From: Microbacterium sp. APC 3901
GTDB lineage: Bacteria > Actinomycetota > Actinomycetes > Actinomycetales > Microbacteriaceae
Length of the DNA stretch: 36,538 nt
Assembly (NCBI RefSeq): GCF_030407765.1
Contig: NZ_JASDCU010000022.1
Coordinates: 1-36,538 of the forward strand
Reading direction: 5' to 3'
Made by a program: the position numbers and the translations under genes
Notes under the pieces: model-generated
Seen by the model: only the letters and a program-made list of their open reading frames with translations
Told to the model about the DNA's origin: nothing
The model's database searches: none
Shown here: positions 19,124 to 27,683 of the stretch, one piece after another
Position numbering within the stretch: position 1 is the stretch's first letter
Layout: every line of letters begins with the position of its first letter

Positions 19124-20092
19124 TCACCCGAGCAGCCGGTTGACCCAGTCGTCACGCGCGGCCAGCATCGCCTGCGCGACGGCCGTGTGCGGTGCGAACA
19201 TGTCGAAGCCGTGGAACCCACCGGCCCACACGTGCAGCTCGGCCTGCACACCGGCCGCCCACAGCCTGGTGGCGTAGTCGACGTCCTCGTCGCGGAACAC
19301 CTCGGCGCTGCCGCAGTCGATGAAGGCGGGAGGCAGGCCGGCCAGGTCGGTGGCGCGAGCCGGAGCCGCGTAGATCGAGACGTCGTCAGTGCCCTTGCGC
19401 TCGCCGAGCAGGGCGGTCCACCCCGTGATGTTCGACCCGCGGTCCCACACGCCGATCCCGTCGATCTGCCGGGTCGAGACGCTCACATCGCGGTCATCCA
19501 GCATGGGGTAGATCAGCAGCTGACCGATGAGCGCGGGTCCGCGACGGTCCCGGGCGAGCAGGGTCGTACCGGCGGCCAGGCCGCCACCGGCACTGCCTCC
19601 CCCGATCAGGATGCGGTTCGGGTCGATGCCCAGCTCCGCAGCGTTCTCGGCCGTCCACACGAGACCCGAGTAGCAGTCCTCGACCGGGTACGGATCGGGG
19701 AACTCCGGCGCCAGCCGATACTCCACCGTCACGATCACGCCGTTGAAGCGCTCCGCCCAGTCGAGGAATCCCACGAGTCCCAACCAGCGGTTGCCGATGA
19801 TCATGCCGCCACCGTGCGTGTGGAAGAAGCCCGGCCCCGTACCGGTGCGACCGGCCTTCTCGACCACCGACACGACGATCTCGTCGCCCTCGTGACCCGC
19901 GATGGTCACGTCGCGGCGCGTGAAGCCCCGCTCGTCGAGCACGGCGAAGATCTCGTCCTCGCCGCTCACGGGGGACTGGCGCATCAGCGGGATCATCTCG
20001 GCGGTCAGCGTCGGCGGCAGTGTGTCGCCGACCAGTGCGAGTGCGGCCTCCAGTTCCGGGTCGAACGGAGGGCGAAGTGTGGTGTCGGTCAT
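19124..20092 (-). CDS. Alpha/beta hydrolase, HSL (fold-3) family esterase
   Basis: This 322-residue hydrolase belongs to the hormone-sensitive-lipase family. The oxyanion-hole motif HGGG is at 93-96 and the nucleophile elbow GGSAG is at 165-169 with Ser167 as catalytic serine. The expected Asp and His lie in the C-terminal third (the FRDEDVDYA and GGFHGFD segments). It likely hydrolyses short-chain esters in the cytoplasm; there is no signal peptide. ATG at 20092 is preceded by AAAGGAG, which decides the start against the far longer open frame upstream. It sits between a ZIP transporter and a PucR-type regulator on the same strand. Confidence 0.9.
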   Translation of the reverse strand: MTDTTLRPPFDPELEAALALVGDTLPPTLTAEMIPLMRQSPVSGEDEIFAVLDERGFTRRDVTIAGHEGDEIVVSVVEKAGRTGTGPGFFHTHGGGMIIGNRWLGLVGFLDWAERFNGVIVTVEYRLAPEFPDPYPVEDCYSGLVWTAENAAELGIDPNRILIGGGSAGGGLAAGTTLLARDRRGPALIGQLLIYPMLDDRDVSVSTRQIDGIGVWDRGSNITGWTALLGERKGTDDVSIYAAPARATDLAGLPPAFIDCGSAEVFRDEDVDYATRLWAAGVQAELHVWAGGFHGFDMFAPHTAVAQAMLAARDDWVNRLLG

Positions 20093-20247
20093 CAGAACTC
20101 CTTTGTTCTCGGCCGCGGTCATGGCGGCGTTCCGCCAGCCTCCCGGAGGTCGCCCCCGAGCGTAACCCGCCAGACAGTGCCGTTCTGCGGCCGGGAGGCC
20201 GACGGATGGCGGGCGGTCGCACCCGCATCGGCGGCCTCGACCCGCTC

Positions 20248-20955
20248 TCAGCTCGCGAGCGAGAGCCCCGCGGCGAGCGCGAAGCCCAGCACCGTCGCGA
20301 GCCCGGTGACCTGCTTGGCCTTCTCCTGCGCATCCGGGACCATCGAGTCGACGAGCATGACGAGCAGGGCACCGGCGGCGAAGCCGCTGGCTCCCGCCCT
20401 GAACTCGTCGCCGGTCGCGCTCGCCAGCCCGAAGCCCGCGACCGTCGCGAGCGCGCAGATCACCGAGATGCCCGCCCACAGCAGCAGCACGCGCGCCTTG
20501 GTCATCCCGCCCTTCAGCAGGTCGGCGGCCGAGCCGATCGACTCGGGCAGGTTCGACACGACGATCGCGACGACGAGTGCGATGCTCACCGGTTCTCCCG
20601 AGGCGAGGCCGATGCCGAGCACCAGCTGCTCGGGGATGCCGTCGAGCAGCGCGCCGAGCGCGAGCGGGGCCCCGGCCCCGTGATCCTGCGACTTCGCCGC
20701 CCGGGCATCGAGGATCCGGTCGGCGATGAAGTACGCCAGTGCTCCGGCCGCGACGCCGATGACGAGAGGGATGGGGCCGGCGAGATCCAGCCCCTCCTCC
20801 CACAGCTCGAACGCGATGGACGCCATGAGCGCCCCGGCGCCGAAACCGAGCACGATGCCCAACCACCGAGGCGGCCAGGTGCGCAGCAGGGCGAGCGCGG
20901 CTCCGATGATCAGAGGCGATGCCGCGACGACGCCCCAGAGGATCGCTGCACCCAT
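20248..20955 (-). CDS. ZIP family metal transporter
   Basis: This 235-residue membrane protein has about seven to eight helices and resembles the ZIP/GufA-type divalent-metal transporters. Helix 2 has GFGAGALMASIAFELWEEG. The metal-path helices show ALGALLDGIPEQLVLGIGL and AIVVSNLPESIGSAADLLKGG, in which the Asp/Glu/Asn-Pro-Glu residues replace the usual His-rich metal ligands. It probably imports zinc or a related divalent ion; the direction and ion are not certain. ATG at 20955 is preceded by AAGGAGG at ideal distance. The 155 bp to the hydrolase gene downstream hold no gene that I can see. Confidence 0.85.
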   Translation of the reverse strand: MGAAILWGVVAASPLIIGAALALLRTWPPRWLGIVLGFGAGALMASIAFELWEEGLDLAGPIPLVIGVAAGALAYFIADRILDARAAKSQDHGAGAPLALGALLDGIPEQLVLGIGLASGEPVSIALVVAIVVSNLPESIGSAADLLKGGMTKARVLLLWAGISVICALATVAGFGLASATGDEFRAGASGFAAGALLVMLVDSMVPDAQEKAKQVTGLATVLGFALAAGLSLAS

Positions 20956-21048
20956 GCCGACCTCCTTCAGGGCAACTCTGCCACCGTCGGGACGGAAAAT
21001 CGCGGATGGATCCGGATCACCCCTGCACGTCGCCGCCTCCCGCTCCGT

Positions 21049-21840
21049 TCAGCCGGCCTGGACGCGATGGATGCCGAGGTCGATGCGACCGGGGAGCAGG
21101 TCCTTTCGTAGCGCCCGGGTGCCGTGGTAGTCGCCGTCGCGCAGCCGGCGATACGGACTGCTCGGCGACTCGTCGCGGATCCCCGAGAGTCGTTCGATCA
21201 GGCGGGCGCTCTCGTGATCGATCCCCGCCGAGTCCAACCCGTCGGCATCGTGGACGACGTGCAGGTCGAGCGGTTCGATGCCGGTGTACCAGAGGGTTCC
21301 GTGGGTGAGCGGGAACATCAGCGAGTCCAGATCACCGCTGACGCCCCGTTCTCCGATGGAACGGTCGTCCTCGCCCGCCGTGACGATCACGAGGGCTCGT
21401 CGCCCGGCGAGCGGGCCTTCGCCGTAGCGCAGCGGAAGACCGGTCTCGGCATCGGACGTGCCATACGCGAACCCGTTGGTGAGCACCCGGTCGAACCACC
21501 CCTTGAGGATCGCCGGCGGCCCGTACCACCACAGCGGAAACTGCAGCACGACGAGGTCGGCAGCCGCGAGCTTGCGCTGTTCCTCGATCACATCCGGCGG
21601 CAGCTGCCCCGCGGCGTACGCCTCGCCCATCAGATCGACGAGGTTGCCCTCCCGGCCCTGCGGCTCGCCCAGATCCGGGGCCGCGAGCACGGGGTCGAAA
21701 CCCTGAGCATAGAGATCGGTGATCTCGACGTCGTGGTCGCGCGAGAGCGCTGTGACTCCGTCGCGGAACAGTCGCGCGTTGAACGAGCTCTCCTGCGGGT
21801 GGGCGTGGATCCAGAGGACGGTCGGGCGTGATGCTGACAC
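21049..21840 (-). CDS. NAD(P)H quinone oxidoreductase / flavodoxin-like fold protein
   Basis: This 263-residue protein has the flavodoxin-like fold of NQO1/MdaB/KefF enzymes, which reduce quinones by two electrons with FMN or FAD. Typical features are the N-terminal phosphate-binding region VLWIHAHPQESSFNARL, the flavin-contact strand VVLQFPLWWYGPPAILKGWFDRV, and GRRALVIVTAGEDD. The start is GTG at 21840, with GAAAGG about 8 nt upstream; an earlier in-frame start would add a Ser/Pro-rich tail with no ribosome-binding site. It is divergent from an HxlR-family regulator, the standard pairing for quinone/electrophile-inducible reductases (YodB, QorR systems). The region between carries a GTAC array. 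Confidence 0.88.
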   Translation of the reverse strand: MSASRPTVLWIHAHPQESSFNARLFRDGVTALSRDHDVEITDLYAQGFDPVLAAPDLGEPQGREGNLVDLMGEAYAAGQLPPDVIEEQRKLAAADLVVLQFPLWWYGPPAILKGWFDRVLTNGFAYGTSDAETGLPLRYGEGPLAGRRALVIVTAGEDDRSIGERGVSGDLDSLMFPLTHGTLWYTGIEPLDLHVVHDADGLDSAGIDHESARLIERLSGIRDESPSSPYRRLRDGDYHGTRALRKDLLPGRIDLGIHRVQAG

Positions 21841-21879
21841 GGATGGCCTTTCTTCAGTGGGAGACGGGGGTGGGGAGCT

Positions 21880-22007
21880 GTGCGCCGCCACAGTGGCAGG
21901 AGTGCCGCGGCGACGACCGCCCCGGCTGCGATGAGCAGGGCGACGACGAAACCGCGAGACCCTGCGATCACGGCGATCGTGCCGTGGGAATCGGGAAGGT
22001 CACCGCA
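21880..22007 (-). pseudogene. Possible relic of an MFS transporter C-terminal helix
   Basis: Between the quinone reductase and HxlR genes, the minus strand encodes a short hydrophobic stretch reading SRGFVVALLIAAGAVVAAAL followed by LPLWRR. It looks like the last helix of an MFS exporter. A stop lies immediately upstream (22008-22010), no start is evident, and the frame later runs into the reductase gene out of phase. It may be a remnant of a deleted transporter gene, or chance in GC-rich DNA. Confidence 0.3.
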
Positions 22008-22024
22008 TCAGTCTCGTGTCCTGA

Positions 22025-22058
22025 GTACACTTCAGACAAGTACGGTCATGAATGGTAC
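22025..22058. promoter_or_regulatory. Three GTAC half-sites spaced exactly 15 bp (HxlR-type operator candidate)
   Basis: GTAC occurs at 22025, 22040 and 22055, each separated by 11 bases, upstream of the HxlR gene and the divergent quinone reductase. The first interval reads GTACACTT...AAGTAC, resembling known HxlR-family (YodB/QorR) sites built from TACTT/AAGTA arms. A CATAGT/ACTATG inverted pair (22058-22063, 22076-22081) lies just downstream. Confidence 0.5.
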
Positions 22059-22115
22059 ATAGTGACCTTATGGATACTATGGCGACGACCATGAGCGGGA
22101 ACGGAAGGCGGATCC

Positions 22116-24037
<1,922 letters not shown>

Positions 24038-24051
24038 CTCTCAGTTCTTCT

Positions 24052-24087
24052 GAAAGGGGGCGGATGCTGCGGCATCCGCCCCCTTTC
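24052..24087 (+). terminator. Strong hairpin terminator of argG
   Basis: A perfect 16-bp stem (GAAAGGGGGCGGATGC, 24052-24067, with its complement at 24072-24087) has a TGCG loop, 14 bases past the argG stop. The 3' arm ends CCCCCTTTCCGT. Both arms contain the CGGATGC/GCATCCG word. Confidence 0.85.
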
Positions 24088-24111
24088 CGTCTCTACGCCG
24101 GAGGTACGCGC

Positions 24112-24196
24112 GTTCACAACTCAGGACGATCGCAGGGTTTCGCTTGCGAACAGCCCCGTTCGACCGGATCGGGATCGATAGTCCTGAGTTATCGAC
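24112..24196. repeat. Interspersed 85-bp paired-arm element, copy 2
   Basis: The left arm GTTCACAACTCAGGA (24112-24126) is identical to copy 1. The right arm TCCTGAGTTATCGAC (24182-24196) keeps TCCTGAGTT and has drifted in its outer bases. The interior is 55 bp, unrelated in sequence to copy 1, with possible inner pairs CGATC/GATCG. It lies between the argG terminator and the TetR promoter. Confidence 0.8.
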
Positions 24197-24234
24197 GAGC
24201 CGCCCTCCGGACCCTGTGAGTCCCCCGAGTTATC

Positions 24235-24270
24235 TTGCACATGACTGTGCACAATACGTAGAATGGGTGC
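24235..24270 (+). promoter_or_regulatory. Promoter with TetR operator; leaderless start
   Basis: -35 TTGCAC (24235-24240), an 18-bp spacer and -10 TAGAAT (24259-24264) are followed by GGGTGC and then the TetR ATG at 24271, so the mRNA should begin at the start codon. A perfect palindrome TGCACA-TGAC-TGTGCA (24236-24251) covers the -35 and spacer, a fitting place for autorepression. Confidence 0.65.
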
Positions 24271-24894
24271 ATGACCACCCGTGCTCCCCGCCGTGACTCG
24301 GTCGAGAACCGCGCCGGAATCCTCGAGGCGGCCCGCGCAACCCTCGCCACCGACCCGCGCGCCTCGATCGACGTCATCGCGCGCAGCGCCGGACTCTCCC
24401 GCCGCACGCTCTACGGCCACTTCGACGACCGTGAGGCGCTGATCCGTGAGCTGATCTCGGTCGGAGCGCAGCGGTTCAACGCGATCGCCGAGTCCGTCAC
24501 CGACACCGACTCGCGCATCGCCCTGGCCCGTCTCGCCGCACGACTCTGGCAGGAGGCTGCGCACGTTCAGGTCGCCGCCGCGCTCGCCCTCGACGAAGCC
24601 CACGTGCAGCACACCGCAGATGCCCTCGCCCCGCTGCGCCGCACCGTCGCGGCGCTCGCGCGTCGTGGTCAGGAAGACGGCAGCTTCCGCACCGACCTCT
24701 CGGCCGCGACCCTCGCCCGCCTCATCGAAGAGGTCGCGCGCACGGTCGTCTCGCGCACGGATGCCCACAGCATCGGCGCGGCCGGCCTCGCCGTGCGCAC
24801 GCTGCTCAGCATCGCCGGGCTCTCGTGGCGCGAGGCCGATGAGCTGCTGAGCGCGCACCCCGACATCGCCGAATCGCAGGAGGTCAGCGCATGA
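24271..24894 (+). CDS. TetR/AcrR-family regulator of the YhgE operon
   Basis: This 207-residue one-component regulator has a TetR N-terminal helix-turn-helix at about 14-60 (RAGILEAARATLATDPRASI, then VIARSAGLSRRTLYGHFDDREALI). A helical ligand-binding domain follows, whose ligand is unknown. It is the first gene of a three-gene operon, and its stop overlaps the next start as ATGA. A 16-bp palindrome over its own promoter suggests that it represses the whole operon. The start at 24271 lacks a ribosome-binding site and fits a leaderless mRNA. Confidence 0.9.
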   Translation: MTTRAPRRDSVENRAGILEAARATLATDPRASIDVIARSAGLSRRTLYGHFDDREALIRELISVGAQRFNAIAESVTDTDSRIALARLAARLWQEAAHVQVAAALALDEAHVQHTADALAPLRRTVAALARRGQEDGSFRTDLSAATLARLIEEVARTVVSRTDAHSIGAAGLAVRTLLSIAGLSWREADELLSAHPDIAESQEVSA

Positions 24895-25634
24895 GGGTCA
24901 CTCTGCATGAGGTGAGCAAGGGGCGCGACGGGCAGTCGCTGCCGACGACGAGCCTCGAGTTCCACAGCGGAGCGGTGCGCTTCGCCCTGGCCGAGACAGA
25001 GCAACGACCGACCGTGCTCGGCCTGATCGCCAGTGGACGGATGCGCCCGGACACCGGCCGCGTGACGATCGACGGCGACTCGAACAACAAGGCGCTGCGC
25101 CGCACGATCGCGCTCGTCGACGCTCCCGATGTCAGCGATCCGCACCCCGACATCACCCTCGCGGGCGTGGTGGGCGAGGAGCTCATGTTCGCCGGCCTCG
25201 GCGCGACCCCGCTGCACGCACGCCGGTGGCTGAGTCAGCTCGGCTTCGGCGAGCTCGCCGGTGTGCCGATCGGCAACGTCGACCCGGCCGCGCGGGTGCG
25301 CATCATGTGCGAGCTCGCCATCCTGCGCGAGGGCACCGAAGGCATCGTGCTCGTCGCCCCCGACCGCCACGGCGGCAGCCCCGACGGCTGGTGGCGCATC
25401 GCGTCGGAGTTCGCCGACCGCGGCTACGCCATGCTCGTCGTCATCGGCGGATCCGCTGCGGTCGCCCTCGAACGCATGCATGAGCTCGAGGCGATCAACG
25501 CATCCGGTCCGATCCCACCCCTCGTGCTCGACCACGCCCCCGGGTCGTCGAGCGGAGACGGCGAAGGCTACCGAGACGAGACGCCCGATACAGACACACA
25601 GACCGACACGACAGAGAACGGAGGCGAGCGATGA
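24891..25634 (+). CDS. Degenerate ABC-transporter ATPase-like protein
   Basis: This 247-residue protein follows the layout of an ABC ATP-binding subunit but lacks the catalytic motifs. Where Walker A (GxxGxGKST) should be, it reads ALAETEQRPT (32-41), though the next strand VLGLIASGRMRPDTGRVTIDG is canonical. The signature region (129-140) reads NVDPAARVRIMC instead of LSGGQ. Walker B (152-158) is IVLVAPD without the usual DE. ATP hydrolysis is therefore unlikely; a structural or regulatory role beside the YhgE-type membrane protein is more plausible. Starts and stops overlap both neighbours as ATGA, so expression is coupled. The tail (about 215-247) is Asp/Thr/Glu-rich. Confidence 0.75.
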   Translation: MRVTLHEVSKGRDGQSLPTTSLEFHSGAVRFALAETEQRPTVLGLIASGRMRPDTGRVTIDGDSNNKALRRTIALVDAPDVSDPHPDITLAGVVGEELMFAGLGATPLHARRWLSQLGFGELAGVPIGNVDPAARVRIMCELAILREGTEGIVLVAPDRHGGSPDGWWRIASEFADRGYAMLVVIGGSAAVALERMHELEAINASGPIPPLVLDHAPGSSSGDGEGYRDETPDTDTQTDTTENGGER

Positions 25635-27550
25635 AGGTTCCCGCCATGATCGCCGCCGAGCTGCGACGCCTCACCGCGAGCAAGATGGGCATCATCGCCC
25701 TGATCGCGCTCGTGTGCGTGCCGATCCTCTACGGCGGCCTCTACCTCTGGGCCAACCAGGACCCGTACGCCAAGTTCCCCGAGGTGCCGGTGGCACTGGT
25801 CGTCGATGACGCCGGGGCTCCTGCCCCCACCACCGGAACGGAGGCCGAGACCGGCGAGACCGTCAACTACGGCGAGGACGTCGCCGAGAACCTCATCGAC
25901 GGCAACGCCTTCGACTGGCAGCGCATGTCGGCCGACGAGGCCGCAGACGCATTGCGCGAGGGCACGGTCGACTTCACCGTCACGATCCCTGACGACTTCT
26001 CCGCGGCACTGACCTCGGCCGCGGGCGATGACCCCCACCAGGCGCGCATCGAGCTCGAGACCAACGACGCGAACAACTACCTCGCGTCGTCGATGGGCAC
26101 TCAGGCGGTCGAGAAGATCCGCAGCTCGGTGGCCGAGATGGTCGGCAGCGAGGCCGCGGAGCGTCTGCTCACCGGGCTCAGCGAGGTGCGAGACAACCTC
26201 GTCACCGCCGCAGACGGGGCGAGCCAGCTCACCGACGGCGCCAACACCGCGGCGACCGGCAGCGCCACACTCGCCGACGGCACGTCCCAGCTCGCCGGCG
26301 GCACGTCTCAGCTCGCGGGTGGCGCGTCTGAGCTCGCCGGTGGCGCGTCTCAGCTCGCCGGCGGAGCGGCGACTCTCGCCTCGGGTGCTCAGCAGGTCAG
26401 CGACGGCAACCGGCAACTGGCCGACGTCGCCGACCGCGCCGGGTCTGCGGTGCAGCAGGCGACGGATGCTCTGCCCCAGGCACGCCAGGACATCGCGACG
26501 GTACTCACAGATCAGGGCCTGACGCAGGAGGAGATCGATCGGGTGCTCGCGACCCTCGATCCGCTGGGCACCCGTCTCGAAGAGGGCAACGCCACCGTGC
26601 AGAACGCGGTCGACAAGGTCGACCAGCTCGCCGCCGGAGCCGAGTCGGTGGCATCCGGTGCCTCGCAGCTCGCCAGCGGCACGCAGACTCTCGCCGGCGG
26701 TGCACAGACTCTCGCCGGCGGCGCGCAGACCGTGGCCGCGGGCGCGGCGGCGGCGAACGACGGCGCAGCTCAGCTGCGAGACGGACTCAGCACCCTTGCG
26801 TCCGGCACGGCCGAGCTGCGCGACGGGCTCTCCGACGGAGTCGAGCAGATCCCCGTCTCGACCCCCGAGCTGCGCACGCTGCAGGCCGACACGATCGCAG
26901 ACCCCGTCAAGGTGTCGAGCGACAAGGTGGCGTCGGCCGAGGACTACGGCGCGGGGCTCGCGCCGTTCTTCGCCGCGCTGTCGGCCTGGATCGGCATCTA
27001 CGCGCTGTTCCTCATCGTCAAGCCGATCTCTCGCCGAGCCGTGACCGCGCTGCACTCCCCGATCCGGGTGACTCTGGCCGGCTGGCTGACCCCGGCGATG
27101 CTGGGCGCGGTGCAGATGGTCGGGCTCATGGGCATCCTCGCGATCACCCTGGGCTTCACGTTCGACAATCCCATCGGCACGCTGGGCGTGATGATCTTCG
27201 CGTCGGCGACGTTCGCGGCGATCATCCTCACGCTGAACGTCTGGCTCGGCTCGGTCGGTCAGTTCCTGGGCCTGGTGCTCATGGTGCTGCAGCTCGTCAC
27301 CGCCGGCGGCACCTTCCCCTGGCAGACGCTGCCCGCTCCGCTGGCCGCGTTGCACCACGTGCTGCCGCTCGGCTATGTGGTCGACGCCATGCGGCAGCTC
27401 ATGTACGGGGGCGATCTCGGCAGGGCCGGGTGGGATCTGGTGGTGCTCGGGATCTGGCTGGTCGGCGCTCTGCTGCTCGCCGCAATCGGGGTGACGCGTA
27501 TGACGCACCGGCGCACGCTGCGCGATCTGCAGCCGAGTCTGATCGGCTGA
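25631..27550 (+). CDS. YhgE/Pip domain-containing ABC-2-type membrane protein
   Basis: This 639-residue protein has the YhgE/Pip architecture. An N-terminal helix (about 20-40, IIALIALVCVPILYGGLYLW) leads to a large extracellular part with PVALVVDDAG and DWQRMSADEAADALREG. A long run of seven-residue repeats follows (DGTSQLAGG, GASELAGG, GAQTLAGG; about 190-420), then five or so C-terminal helices of ABC-2 permease type (about 440-630). Relatives include phage-receptor proteins (YueB, Pip) and the type VII secretion component EsaA. Here the partner gene is a degenerate ABC ATPase, so the pair may be an exporter or a surface complex. The ATG overlaps the previous stop. Confidence 0.88.
   Translation: MKVPAMIAAELRRLTASKMGIIALIALVCVPILYGGLYLWANQDPYAKFPEVPVALVVDDAGAPAPTTGTEAETGETVNYGEDVAENLIDGNAFDWQRMSADEAADALREGTVDFTVTIPDDFSAALTSAAGDDPHQARIELETNDANNYLASSMGTQAVEKIRSSVAEMVGSEAAERLLTGLSEVRDNLVTAADGASQLTDGANTAATGSATLADGTSQLAGGTSQLAGGASELAGGASQLAGGAATLASGAQQVSDGNRQLADVADRAGSAVQQATDALPQARQDIATVLTDQGLTQEEIDRVLATLDPLGTRLEEGNATVQNAVDKVDQLAAGAESVASGASQLASGTQTLAGGAQTLAGGAQTVAAGAAAANDGAAQLRDGLSTLASGTAELRDGLSDGVEQIPVSTPELRTLQADTIADPVKVSSDKVASAEDYGAGLAPFFAALSAWIGIYALFLIVKPISRRAVTALHSPIRVTLAGWLTPAMLGAVQMVGLMGILAITLGFTFDNPIGTLGVMIFASATFAAIILTLNVWLGSVGQFLGLVLMVLQLVTAGGTFPWQTLPAPLAALHHVLPLGYVVDAMRQLMYGGDLGRAGWDLVVLGIWLVGALLLAAIGVTRMTHRRTLRDLQPSLIG
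26282..26365 (+). repeat. Four tandem 21-bp units in the YhgE gene
   Basis: Units at 26282, 26303, 26324 and 26345 follow [A/G]CGTCTCAGCTCGCCGG[C/T]GG[C/A] and encode [T/A]SQLAGG. A second shorter tract of related units lies at 26681-26743 ([T/A]QTLAGG). The 21-bp period preserves the frame, so copy-number change would lengthen or shorten the extracellular stalk. Confidence 0.75.
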
Positions 27551-27552
27551 CA

Positions 27553-27585
27553 CTGCGGGCGGGGGCGAGAACTCCCCGCCCGCAG
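27553..27585 (+). terminator. GC-rich terminator hairpin after the YhgE gene
   Basis: CTGCGGGCGGGG (27553-27564) pairs perfectly with CCCCGCCCGCAG (27574-27585) around 9 nt, two bases past the stop codon. No T-run follows, so it may need assistance. Confidence 0.65.
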
Positions 27586-27597
27586 CGCCGTTGTGGG

Positions 27598-27648
27598 TAG
27601 TATTCCCAGAGTGCGTCGGTGAGACGCGCTCTGGGACTCTCTGGGACT
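27598..27648 (+). promoter_or_regulatory. Candidate -10 and structured leader of the penicillin-acylase gene
   Basis: TAGTAT (27598-27603) may be a -10. Directly after it, CCCAGAGTGCGTC (27605-27617) pairs with GACGCGCTCTGGG (27623-27635) with one T-G pair, then CTCTGGGACT occurs twice in tandem (27629-27638, 27639-27648). The second copy could compete for the left arm, giving alternative folds. No known riboswitch is recognised. Confidence 0.4.
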
Positions 27649-27683
27649 GAGTTCCGCTATGCCACCCGAAAGAGTTCTCGAAG

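Noticed and set aside
18179..20683. 834-residue plus-strand open frame
   Set aside because: It runs antisense over the PucR-type regulator, HSL hydrolase and ZIP genes, each of which has a recognisable product and ribosome-binding site.
22018..22026. GTCCTGAGT at 22018 considered as a fifth copy of the paired-arm element
   Set aside because: The bases after CCTGAGT do not match the arm and no left arm lies 85 bp upstream.
26222..26760. Repeats in the YhgE gene considered as a CRISPR array
   Set aside because: Units are contiguous, in frame, and encode heptads; there are no unique spacers of constant length.
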